DNA of 64,000 bases from assembly GCF_008080435.1 (NCBI RefSeq), contig NZ_VRKN01000002.1, forward strand, positions 124,001 to 188,000, in the 5' to 3' direction. The position numbers and the translations under genes were made by a program. A model generated the notes under the pieces. The model searched no databases, was not told the origin of the DNA, and saw nothing but the letters and a program-made list of their open reading frames with translations. Positions 25,064 through 32,834 of this stretch are shown piece after piece. The first letter of the stretch is position 1. Each line of letters begins with the position of its first letter. Origin of the DNA: Enterobacter asburiae. GTDB lineage: Bacteria > Pseudomonadota > Gammaproteobacteria > Enterobacterales > Enterobacteriaceae.

Positions 25064-26803
25064 TTGTTAATTACAAAAAATGAACTAGATGAATTCGGTA
25101 AATTAGCAGATCAATTCATTATCAATAGCGATCATGCTTCATTAGCTGCACTCGTTGAGAGGTTCACTAGACACGATTTAGAATTCCCACATCCTTTATA
25201 TGAAGCACATTATCTATATTGCTTAGGTAACTGTTATTCCGAACTCTATAAATATCGTAGTACAGAGTGGTACTCACATGATTTAATGAATGCCATCATC
25301 TATTACAGGAAGGCATTACATACAATTCCAAAAATAGATTGGAAAGAGCACGAGAAAAATATTGAAGCTTATAACAATCTTAGGTCAATGGTTGAAACTA
25401 ATTTAGCTAGTCGTCTTTCCTCACAAGGGAGAGTATTATGTTGCATTCCACATTATGATAAAGCAATCTCAATAGATAACAACCCAGTGGCAATTTTGGC
25501 TAAAGCTGACAATGCATTATTTCTCGGTCAATCACTTTATGATAATGGTCATTCTGAATATCACTTTTTGATGGCATATAAACTTGTCAATAACGGCATC
25601 GAGAACATTAATGAACTATACCCTGAGCAAAGGATCCCCCTTAAAGAAGGTGGGCGGCTATTCAATTTTAAAAAGTGGTTTGAATGTACTTTTGAAATCT
25701 CAGCTTTTGATTACTTCAAAGAATACAATGAAGAATTCAAATCAAGTAAACATAAGCAGTATTTTGAATGGTGCGCTAAAAACAGGCTTTTTCTTAATGA
25801 TTTGAATGATGTTTGTGAGTATCCAATAGTTTACCAAGATGTTTTCTCATTGCCATCATTTGTTCAACCTCTAAATAGCTCTCTTGCAATGCATGAAGAA
25901 TTAGCTTATCACGGGAATTACGATGAGTTAAAAAACGATTACAGCTATGCCCGATATTTAATTTTTTCTTCAAAAGATATACCTAATGAAATTTCTCACA
26001 TGTTCAATTCGACATTTCAACATGTTGATGATATGTCATACTCAATAAATAACCTGAAGGTAGCTCAATTAAAATCAGCATTCAGAGCCGTGTATTCACT
26101 ATTTGATAAAGTCGCATATCTAATTAGTCGCTTCTTCGATTTAAATGATATGAAACATGACAAAAAACTCAGCATGGACAATTTATTTCGAGATTTCACA
26201 AGTAAAAATAATAGTGAATGGAAACCACATAAGAAATTGAAAGATAGCGACAATCATTTCATTCATGCTTTATTCTATATTCTGAAAGACATTCGTAAAG
26301 TTGGTAACTCAGATACTGTAACAAAATGGCTAGACCCAAACGCCGTAGCCTTTGCAGATATTAGAAATGCTATGGAACATCGTTCATTAAAGATAGTAGA
26401 TGATTTCGGCTATGAGCTTGCCACATCCTATAATAGCTATCACGATGATGAATTTAAAAAACAACAAGAATTAGCACGTACCCTACCAAATGAAATCAAC
26501 CAAGTTGGATTACAACTCAAACAAGCTAAAAAAGATAACAGTACTGAACTATTAGATCAACTTCAAAATCAAATTGAAAAATTAAATAAAGAACTCGATA
26601 AAGTTAGCTCAAATATTGATGAAAAAGAGAAATTATCCTCACACTCTCTTTTAATCCCAATAAGCCAATTTGAATCAAGACTTATGCAACTCATTAGCTT
26701 AGCACGAAATTCAATTATGTATTTATCTCTAGCAATACACTTTGAAGAGCGCAAACGACCAAAAAACGATATGTATATGCCTAGAGAAATACCTTTAAAG
26801 TAG
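25064..26803 (+). CDS. Large HEPN-domain protein, LA2681-like
   Basis: A 579-aa soluble protein. The N-terminal half is helical, resembling degenerate tetratricopeptide repeats (about residues 60-175). The region of about 330-460 looks like an LA2681-type HEPN domain and contains the R-x4-H ribonuclease motif as RNAMEH near residue 444. A coiled coil follows (about 480-530, QNQIEKLNKELDKVSSNIDE). The start is TTG 25064 with AAGGAG five bases upstream; no in-frame ATG is nearby. HEPN proteins are often RNA-cleaving toxins or anti-phage effectors; the role here is inferred. Confidence 0.7.
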   Translation: MLITKNELDEFGKLADQFIINSDHASLAALVERFTRHDLEFPHPLYEAHYLYCLGNCYSELYKYRSTEWYSHDLMNAIIYYRKALHTIPKIDWKEHEKNIEAYNNLRSMVETNLASRLSSQGRVLCCIPHYDKAISIDNNPVAILAKADNALFLGQSLYDNGHSEYHFLMAYKLVNNGIENINELYPEQRIPLKEGGRLFNFKKWFECTFEISAFDYFKEYNEEFKSSKHKQYFEWCAKNRLFLNDLNDVCEYPIVYQDVFSLPSFVQPLNSSLAMHEELAYHGNYDELKNDYSYARYLIFSSKDIPNEISHMFNSTFQHVDDMSYSINNLKVAQLKSAFRAVYSLFDKVAYLISRFFDLNDMKHDKKLSMDNLFRDFTSKNNSEWKPHKKLKDSDNHFIHALFYILKDIRKVGNSDTVTKWLDPNAVAFADIRNAMEHRSLKIVDDFGYELATSYNSYHDDEFKKQQELARTLPNEINQVGLQLKQAKKDNSTELLDQLQNQIEKLNKELDKVSSNIDEKEKLSSHSLLIPISQFESRLMQLISLARNSIMYLSLAIHFEERKRPKNDMYMPREIPLK

Positions 26804-26826
26804 AAGCTTGAGAAGGTTTACACAAA

Positions 26827-26848
26827 GGGGAGCTAATGAATGCTCCTT
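26827..26848 (+). terminator. Short hairpin after the HEPN gene
   Basis: GGAGC-TAATGAAT-GCTCC is followed by TTTCTGTCTTTTT, a plausible weak terminator. It is nearly the same as the element at 25012-25032 and lies in the same place relative to the preceding gene. Confidence 0.55.
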
Positions 26849-26855
26849 TCTGTCT

Positions 26856-26993
26856 TTTTATTACGCCACATTTGTAGGGCGTGGTTTACCTGTTGTTGGT
26901 TGGGCTATAGTAGCGAGCGATATTAGTCAAATAGTTTATAAAACCGTTCGTGACTACAACACGATTGCACACGAGAAAGATCGCATATGGTAA
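26856..26993 (+). pseudogene. Relic C terminus of a secreted toxin
   Basis: About 40 residues (VGRGLPVVGWAIVASDIS and on to DRIW) resemble the C-terminal end of toxin domains attached to Hcp or other type VI effectors. No start codon with a ribosome binding site and no upstream toxin body exist; the frame begins right after the hairpin at 26827-26848. The stop overlaps the start of the next gene by seven bases, as in toxin-immunity pairs. I read it as the end of a toxin gene lost by recombination. Confidence 0.55.
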
Positions 26994-27313
26994 CAGATCA
27001 GGAAGTTTTAGAGTTTTTCCGTAAAGAATTACCTGTATTAGGTACATTCACAGGAAAACTGATACCGTTAGAGCTAGATGATATCCTTCAAGATTATGCA
27101 GATGATGATGATTTAATTTATTGCATAAATAAATACGACAGCTTTTTTAACATTGACATTTCAGAAATGAATTATCAGAAATATTATCCGTGGCTTAGAA
27201 CCTGGTTCTTTAGAAAATGGTTTACTGATAAACCTGTAAAGCAAATCTCAAAACCTCTTACTGTAAGAATGTTTGCAGAATCAGCTAAAGCAGGAAGATG
27301 GTTATACGACTGA
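26987..27313 (+). CDS. DUF1493 family protein, probable orphan immunity
   Basis: A 108-aa acidic protein with the DUF1493 C-terminal hallmark KPLTVRMFAESAKAGRWLY and a conserved YYPWLRTWFFRKWF before it. The family is small, enterobacterial and often found next to Hcp and toxin genes. Here its start overlaps the end of a toxin relic, and hcp follows 18 bp later. An immunity role for the lost toxin is the simplest reading, although the biochemical function of DUF1493 is not established. Confidence 0.75.
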   Translation: MVTDQEVLEFFRKELPVLGTFTGKLIPLELDDILQDYADDDDLIYCINKYDSFFNIDISEMNYQKYYPWLRTWFFRKWFTDKPVKQISKPLTVRMFAESAKAGRWLYD

Positions 27314-27331
27314 AAGCAAGGAGCATAATAA

Positions 27332-27817
27332 ATGGCTGTACCAGTACATTTGATTTTAAAAGATGATGGAGGATCTCTGATTATGGGGTCTTGTGATGTG
27401 CAGGGACGAGAAGGAAGTATTGAACTAAGAAGCCTACAACATAGCTTGAGAATTCCTACAGATCACTTAACAGGCCAAGTTACAGGAACACGTCAGCATT
27501 ACCCGTTTAACTTCACTAAGGAGCTCGATAGTTCTTCACCATACTTGTTTAAAGCTACAGCTACTGGTCAAACATTGCATAGCGCTGAATTTAAATTTTT
27601 CAGAATCAACTATAGCGGTCAAGAGGAGGAGTACTACACAATTACATTAGAAAGGGTGAAAGTGATTAGTGTGAGTCCGGTTATGCATGATACACGCACA
27701 ACTACAGGTACAGGCCACATGGAAGACATTTCTTTAGCCTATGAGAAAATCACTCATCTTTATAGAGATGGCAATATTCTGCATTCAGATGCATGGAATG
27801 AGAAGAAACAAGCTTGA
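27332..27817 (+). CDS. hcp: Type VI secretion tube protein Hcp (TssD)
   Basis: A 161-aa protein of the Hcp1 family, which forms hexameric rings of the type VI tube and can carry effectors. Family features include the central TGQVTGTRQHYPFNFTKELD (positions about 44-63) and the C-terminal SLAYEKITHLYRDG. AAGGAG precedes ATG 27332. No other Tss component lies in the window, so this is an orphan copy that would depend on a system elsewhere. A hairpin follows the stop. Confidence 0.88.
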   Translation: MAVPVHLILKDDGGSLIMGSCDVQGREGSIELRSLQHSLRIPTDHLTGQVTGTRQHYPFNFTKELDSSSPYLFKATATGQTLHSAEFKFFRINYSGQEEEYYTITLERVKVISVSPVMHDTRTTTGTGHMEDISLAYEKITHLYRDGNILHSDAWNEKKQA

Positions 27818-27824
27818 TAGTGGC

Positions 27825-27842
27825 AGGGGCTATCATGCCCCT
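27825..27842 (+). terminator. Hairpin after hcp
   Basis: Perfect 6-bp stem AGGGGC-TATCAT-GCCCCT followed by CCTTTG, just after the hcp stop. It is the third hairpin of this kind in the cluster. Confidence 0.55.
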
Positions 27843-28345
27843 CCTTTGAAGCAACACCATTTCCAATAACATTTTTATTACTTTCTAAAAACGCCCATTT
27901 TTTTAGTGGTCAGAAAAATATCCATCCCTACATAAAATATTTAGTTTTTAGCCTATCTGATTTTTCTTTCATTAATTACCTAACATTATTTCGAATGAAA
28001 TATAAAGTTAGCTTTAAACCGTTTAACATTGCTAAATATTCAGCCTCTCAATCAAAGGCTTACCGCAAAACTCACATCTGATTCGCATCTTATAAGTTAA
28101 TGTAAACATTGAGATATTATCCATCTCACCTCAAAAAACCACTTTAACTATTCATGCCATTTATGATTTAGATCAATATCCATAAACAGGCATTAATTGA
28201 TAGTTACTACACGTTACGAATTAAGTGATTTATTCAAAACTCACCGTAACCTTTATGATCTTACTAAGGTATAACAAGACGTTACGCCATCCTGCCAGGA
28301 TTGCAGCCTTACTGTTTTTAATTTTAAAGTGATGAGAGCTTTTAA
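27843..28345 (+). promoter_or_regulatory. AT-rich promoter region of the autotransporter gene
   Basis: No gene was seen in 500 bp. ATGAT-TTAG-ATCAA at 28163-28176 matches an FNR box (TTGAT-N4-ATCAA) except at the first base, which suggests oxygen control. The composition is strongly AT-rich, typical of H-NS-silenced surface genes. The ribosome binding site before ATG 28346 is weak (GTGATGAGAG). Confidence 0.4.
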
Positions 28346-29206
28346 ATGAAAGTTGCTAAAACTGCTGTTGCCATTTTTTTATCTAGCGTTGTGTTGACGG
28401 GCGTGGCTAATGCTGCTGCATTTCCTGTAACGTCTGACCAGGACAATATTACTATTATTGGTACACAAGGTGCTGGTTATAACCTCGATCTGTTAGCTAA
28501 GGATGCCGTTATCGGATTACAAACAGCGAATGATGCTTCAACTAAAGCTGATACGGCTCAAACTACAGCTAACCAGGCACAAGCTGATGCAACATTAGCA
28601 GGAATAAAAGCTGATAGCGCAAATAATAAAGCATACACCGCCTTACAAGGTGTCGCAAAAAATGGGTCTGATATTATTGATCTTAAAAATAAAGAAACGT
28701 TGCAAGATGGGGTATTAGCCAACCATGATCTGCGAATCACAACGTTAGAGAATCAAACCCCACCTAAAGACGGCATTGACGGTAAAGACGGGGTCACTAC
28801 CACGGTTACCCAGGTGAAAGTCGATGCGACTACGCAGGCGAAGGTAGACGCTAACGCTAAAGCAACGTCTTCTACTGCTCAGGATCTGCAGGCAACAAAG
28901 CAGACATTGCAGGCATTGAATAACAATACTAACCAGCAATTTAAATCGCTGCATGATGAAGTCGACAACAACAAGAAAGAAGCAAACGCAGGCATCAGTG
29001 GCGCGATGGCGATGGCCGGCTTACCACAGGTGCAAACCAACCAGCGCACTATGTTCTCGGCTGGTGGTGCGACTTATAACGGTGAAAGCGCCTTAGCTGT
29101 TGGAGCATCGGTTAACTTTAACGAACATATGGTTGGTAAAGTGAGTTTCTCTGATGATACCGCTAATAACATGGGTGCTTCCGTCGGTGTAGGGATCGGC
29201 TTTTAA
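28346..29206 (+). CDS. Small trimeric autotransporter, YadA-anchor type
   Basis: A 286-aa surface protein. The signal peptide covers about residues 1-24 (ends VANAAA). A helical stalk rich in Ala, Asp and Thr follows (about 50-130 and 165-215), with a short collagen-like KDGIDGKDG in the middle. The last 60 residues form a YadA-type membrane anchor (ALAVGASVNFNEHMVGKVSF to the C-terminal aromatic GIGF). Three chains would make one 12-strand barrel. It lacks the large head of classical adhesins. A mini-ORF and a lipoprotein gene follow. Confidence 0.85.
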   Translation: MKVAKTAVAIFLSSVVLTGVANAAAFPVTSDQDNITIIGTQGAGYNLDLLAKDAVIGLQTANDASTKADTAQTTANQAQADATLAGIKADSANNKAYTALQGVAKNGSDIIDLKNKETLQDGVLANHDLRITTLENQTPPKDGIDGKDGVTTTVTQVKVDATTQAKVDANAKATSSTAQDLQATKQTLQALNNNTNQQFKSLHDEVDNNKKEANAGISGAMAMAGLPQVQTNQRTMFSAGGATYNGESALAVGASVNFNEHMVGKVSFSDDTANNMGASVGVGIGF

Positions 29207-29218
29207 TAGAAAAGCAGC

Positions 29219-29323
29219 ATGGCAAAATATATTTTTATCTCTTTCATATTATACATGGCGCTTATCCTTATTGGCATATGGTTAGGTTGTATGTATCAGT
29301 CTTATTATATTTGCGGACATTGA
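29219..29323 (+). CDS. 34-aa single-span membrane mini-protein
   Basis: ATG 29219 begins MAKYIFISFILYMALILIG, one transmembrane segment, followed by WLGCMYQSYYICGH. It starts 12 bp after the autotransporter stop, with AAAAGCAG upstream as a modest ribosome binding site. The hydrophobic makeup and position between two surface genes argue for a real gene. Function unknown; a type I toxin-like or assembly peptide are possibilities. Confidence 0.5.
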   Translation: MAKYIFISFILYMALILIGIWLGCMYQSYYICGH

Positions 29324-29365
29324 ATATTCGCCTGCTGTATATATTTAATTTAAGGTCTTTGCGTA

Positions 29366-29836
29366 ATGAAAAAAACACTCTTAGCACTATTAATGGCAGG
29401 TGCTACGACTCTGCTTTCTGCATGTACGTCGCCTGCTCAGCGTATGGCTGAATGTGAACACCAGGGGATTAGCAAAGATACGTGCTACCTTGCTGAGCAA
29501 AACCACCAGAATGCCTACAATGAAGCCGCACAAAATGCAGCATGGGCGAATGCGCGTGATGCCGCTGCAGGTACGGGTATCTGGACCAGGAAAGACGCGA
29601 AGCAACATGCTCAGGCAGCTAAAGCAACGCACGCCTTTAAATGGGAAGAGATGAAGATCACGATTAAAGGTGACATATTGGATGTTGATGGTGTATTAGG
29701 CGCGCTGGATGAAAACGAGCCTCAGGCAAAGGTTTATTCACAAGGGTTATACACCTTCATTTACTATCCTGCTAAAGGCAAATTAGCGGTCAGTAAAGAA
29801 GGTCAGTTCAAAGGCTACGCCAGAAAGATTAAATAA
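29366..29836 (+). CDS. Lipoprotein next to the autotransporter
   Basis: A 156-aa protein with a signal peptide and the lipobox LLSAC, giving acylation at Cys20. The mature part has an Ala- and Asn-rich helical stretch (NEAAQNAAWANARDAAAGTG) and a C-terminal beta-like domain. In Salmonella the trimeric autotransporter SadA is exported with the help of a lipoprotein, SadB, encoded beside it; a similar partnership is possible here but sequence kinship is not shown. A strong terminator follows. Confidence 0.75.
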   Translation: MKKTLLALLMAGATTLLSACTSPAQRMAECEHQGISKDTCYLAEQNHQNAYNEAAQNAAWANARDAAAGTGIWTRKDAKQHAQAAKATHAFKWEEMKITIKGDILDVDGVLGALDENEPQAKVYSQGLYTFIYYPAKGKLAVSKEGQFKGYARKIK

Positions 29837-29868
29837 TAATAAAGGCGACACCTGTCGCCTTTATTATT
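29835..29868. terminator. Bidirectional terminator
   Basis: A perfect 16-bp inverted repeat (AATAATAAAGGCGACA, loop CC, then its complement) with A/T runs at both ends lies between the rightward lipoprotein gene and the leftward sucrose hydrolase gene. It marks the boundary of the AT-rich region. Confidence 0.9.
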
Positions 29869-29903
29869 TACGGACCCTACTGAATTTTTCTGATATAACC
29901 CAT

Positions 29904-31337
29904 TTACTCTAATTGCCACGCCCCGGCATCAATAAGTGATGCACTCCCCGTCCAGGCAAACAACACCAACTCGCGTCCCCCCACGTCAGGATAAATGCGG
30001 CTGCTGAGGCACGCTTCCCCCTCATTGACAAACGCCTCCACCGATGAGTTATCAAAGAACAGGCGCAGGTTTAGCGTGTCGTTCAGATTAAGCGCGACGC
30101 TTCGGGTACCACACAAGCCATACTGCGGATAGTGACGCTCCAGCACCAGGCGCTGCATCTGCGCATCGACATAGAGACGTAACCCGTCTCCGAGACGAAT
30201 ACCGTACTGCTCCGCGCTGCTGTTGCTGCAATCCCATTGCAGAATCACTTCCATCGCGTCGCAGCTTTCCACCTGAGTGATTTGCTGATTGTTAAGCGTG
30301 CTCACCGGCCAGGGGAACCACGCCCTGCGCAGGCTTTCGACTTCCCTGGCTGGACGCATTTGCAGACGGTCATCCGCACTCAGCGTCAGCTCGCGCGGTA
30401 AAGAGAGCATACCCGCCCAGCCATCCTGTTGTTCCGGCAGAGGCGATTCCCACATGTCCAGCCAGCCGATAACGATGCGGCGGCCGTCGGGAGTCAGGAA
30501 ACTTTGTGGTGCATAGAAATCATACCCGTGATCCATCTCCACAAATTCCCCTTCAGGCATGAAAGGTTGACCGGGCTGCCACTCGCCCAGCAGGTAGCCG
30601 CTCTGGAAAAGGTTACGATTTTTAAATCCGTCTGCCGCCACCCCCTGAGGCGAAAACATCAGCACGCGTTTACCATTGAGGGTGAAAAAGTCCGGGCATT
30701 CCCACATATAGCCCATCTCTTTTTCAGCCACCGCAAGCACGCCCATATCCAGCCACTCGCGCAGATCGGCAGAACGGTATACGCGCACCTGGCCCGTCTC
30801 ACCGTCCCGCGCGCCGACAACCATGTACCAGCTCTCCCCTTCACGCCACACTTTCGGATCGCGGAAGTGATGCAGCCCAGGCGGCGTGTCAACAATCATT
30901 CCCTGCCGGGCAAAATGAATGCCGTCACGGCTGGTCGCCAGGCACTGCACCTGGTAGAGATTCGCCTCGTCATCAGGGTCGCCGTGGAATTTATGTCCGG
31001 TGTAAATCAGCGCCAGTGTATCGCCATCCACTACTGCCGATCCGGAAAAACAACCATCCTTGTCTTCTGGCCCTTCCGGCGCCAGTGCAACCGGGAGGTG
31101 TTCCCAGTGAACTAAGTCCTTGCTGCGCGCATGGCCCCAGTGCATCGGTCCCCACTGGGTCGAGTATGGATGATGCTGGTAAAACGCATGATACCAGCCG
31201 TCAAACCAGACCAGGCCATTTGGGTCGTTCATCCAGCCGGCACGCGCGGCGAGGTGGTAACGCGGATACCAGCGCAGGTTAAGACTGCCATGTCTGGCCT
31301 GCAATTCCTGTTCAGCTTTGGCAATGGAATATGTCAT
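29904..31337 (-). CDS. cscA: GH32 sucrose(-6-phosphate) hydrolase
   Basis: A 477-aa glycoside hydrolase family 32 enzyme that cleaves the fructosyl bond of sucrose or short fructo-oligosaccharides in the cytoplasm. The catalytic triad motifs are present: nucleophile Asp in WMNDPNG (about residues 35-41), transition-state stabiliser in FRDPK, and acid/base Glu in MWECPD. It lies 17 bp after a permease of the LacY family, so the substrate enters unphosphorylated. That favours the csc-type (non-PTS) assignment over scrB. Confidence 0.88.
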   Translation of the reverse strand: MTYSIAKAEQELQARHGSLNLRWYPRYHLAARAGWMNDPNGLVWFDGWYHAFYQHHPYSTQWGPMHWGHARSKDLVHWEHLPVALAPEGPEDKDGCFSGSAVVDGDTLALIYTGHKFHGDPDDEANLYQVQCLATSRDGIHFARQGMIVDTPPGLHHFRDPKVWREGESWYMVVGARDGETGQVRVYRSADLREWLDMGVLAVAEKEMGYMWECPDFFTLNGKRVLMFSPQGVAADGFKNRNLFQSGYLLGEWQPGQPFMPEGEFVEMDHGYDFYAPQSFLTPDGRRIVIGWLDMWESPLPEQQDGWAGMLSLPRELTLSADDRLQMRPAREVESLRRAWFPWPVSTLNNQQITQVESCDAMEVILQWDCSNSSAEQYGIRLGDGLRLYVDAQMQRLVLERHYPQYGLCGTRSVALNLNDTLNLRLFFDNSSVEAFVNEGEACLSSRIYPDVGGRELVLFAWTGSASLIDAGAWQLE

Positions 31338-31354
31338 TTGTCTACTCTTTTCAG

Positions 31355-32596
31355 TCAGATAGTGGAGGGTTGCGGCATGAGTGGGTCAGAAGAGGACGTA
31401 CCCGAGCGCAGCAGGAAGATGGAGATAAACGTGGTGCTGAAAACTAACAGCCCCATAATGAGATAGGACTGGGCAAAGCCGTATTTCTCATAGCTGTAAC
31501 CGGCCAGCGGCGACAAGACCGAGGCAATCACCGAGCTTGTACAGGCAAAGCCCACCAGATAGAGGGTGGAAGAGAGCCGCTTATCAAAATGCAGGCTGTT
31601 GTATTTAAAGATTGAGACCAGCAAAACGGGCAGTTCAACCGCGTGCAATAGCTTGGTAATGGAGATCAATACTGGCCCCTCAACCAGACCCGATGCCACC
31701 ATACGCATCGCCATCACCATTCCCGCGAAAATCAGGCCATTCTTCGCGCCAAGCCGATTCACCAGCCACGGGGCGCAAAACATACCCGCCGCCTCGAGGA
31801 AAACCTGGAAGGAGTTGAGATAGCCGTACATGGCGTTCCCTTCCTGTAACGTCGGGAACTGGGAGGAGAAATAGACCGGGAACTGCTGGTCATAAACGCC
31901 ATAAATACAGGTGCCGATAACGAAAAACACCAGCGCCCAGAACCGTGGCAGCGTCAGCAGGCGCAAGGCATCTTCCAGCGTGACCTTACCGCCAGACACC
32001 GCTTCCTGCATGGCGTGCGGGGCGGAAGAGACCCTGAGACGTGCCAGCAAAACAAAAAACACCAGCCCTGCGCAGCTCGCAACAGCGAAGTTCAGCTTCG
32101 GATTAATATTAAACAGGAGCCCCGCAAAAAAGGTTGCCGCCGCCCAGCCAAGCGATCCCCACATCCTCGCCTTGCCAAACTCGAACTGGCTCTGGCGGGC
32201 CACACGCTCGGTATAGGACTCCAGTACCCCTATCCCGCCGTTAAACGTCAGGCCGATAAAAATCCCACCGAAAATGCTGCCGAGTAACACGTTAATTTTC
32301 AGCAGATAACCAAACAGCAAAAAAGCCGGCCCAGAAAGAATGAGCAGGCAGGTCAGAAACCAGAGCAGGTTTTTGCGCAGGCCGAGTTTGTCCTGAATAA
32401 ATCCATAGCAGATTTGAGCAAAAAGCGCGGAGACGGAAAGCACGGCATAGATAACGCCGGTGTCCCCCGCTTTTAAGCCCACGTCCTGATGAAGCCAGAT
32501 GGAGAGTAACGACCCGGAAGATGACCAGGTAACAAAAAAGAAAAACAATAATGCGCTCAGTAAAGGGTAGCTGTGAGAGTGATGCGTTTTCATCAT
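31355..32596 (-). CDS. cscB: Oligosaccharide:H+ symporter, CscB/RafB type
   Basis: A permease of about 413 aa of the LacY/RafB/CscB family (major facilitator superfamily) with twelve hydrophobic segments. Family signatures include YGFIQDKLGLRKNLLW in the loop after helix 2 and ESYTERVARQSQFEFGKARM around the conserved Glu/Arg of helix 4-5. I chose ATG 32596 (ATGATGAAA) over the GTG at 32623. It is the first gene of the permease-hydrolase operon behind two operators. Sucrose is the likely substrate from context; raffinose-type sugars are possible. Confidence 0.82.
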   Translation of the reverse strand: MMKTHHSHSYPLLSALLFFFFVTWSSSGSLLSIWLHQDVGLKAGDTGVIYAVLSVSALFAQICYGFIQDKLGLRKNLLWFLTCLLILSGPAFLLFGYLLKINVLLGSIFGGIFIGLTFNGGIGVLESYTERVARQSQFEFGKARMWGSLGWAAATFFAGLLFNINPKLNFAVASCAGLVFFVLLARLRVSSAPHAMQEAVSGGKVTLEDALRLLTLPRFWALVFFVIGTCIYGVYDQQFPVYFSSQFPTLQEGNAMYGYLNSFQVFLEAAGMFCAPWLVNRLGAKNGLIFAGMVMAMRMVASGLVEGPVLISITKLLHAVELPVLLVSIFKYNSLHFDKRLSSTLYLVGFACTSSVIASVLSPLAGYSYEKYGFAQSYLIMGLLVFSTTFISIFLLRSGTSSSDPLMPQPSTI

Positions 32597-32624
32597 GACA
32601 TTCTCATGTTGGAGTAATGACACA

Positions 32625-32640
32625 ATGGTAACGTTAACAT
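32625..32640. promoter_or_regulatory. LacI-type operator, copy 1
   Basis: ATGGTAACGTTAACAT is a 16-bp palindrome with one mismatch and the central CG typical of LacI-family operators. It lies just upstream of the permease start, within or after the leftward promoter. Confidence 0.75.
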
Positions 32641-32690
32641 TATTTCTTTCTCATGCTGTTTGGCTAAGATTTAAGATGTTAATCACGAAA

Positions 32691-32702
32691 GTTAACGTTA
32701 AC
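32691..32702. promoter_or_regulatory. LacI-type operator, copy 2
   Basis: GTTAACGTTAAC is a perfect 12-bp palindrome sharing its core with the first operator. The centres are 64 bp apart (about six helical turns), fitting cooperative binding or looping. The divergent repressor gene starts 133 bp to the right. Confidence 0.75.
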
Positions 32703-32834
32703 ATTGAGAGAATGAGATCGCGATCAAAAATTCATCACTGAGGTTAGCGTGACCTGGCCTGGACATCAGCCTTCCTTTTACATCAGCGACTTAGTTGTAT
32801 ACCCTCTCACACAGAGCATTAACGGAGTAAGAAA

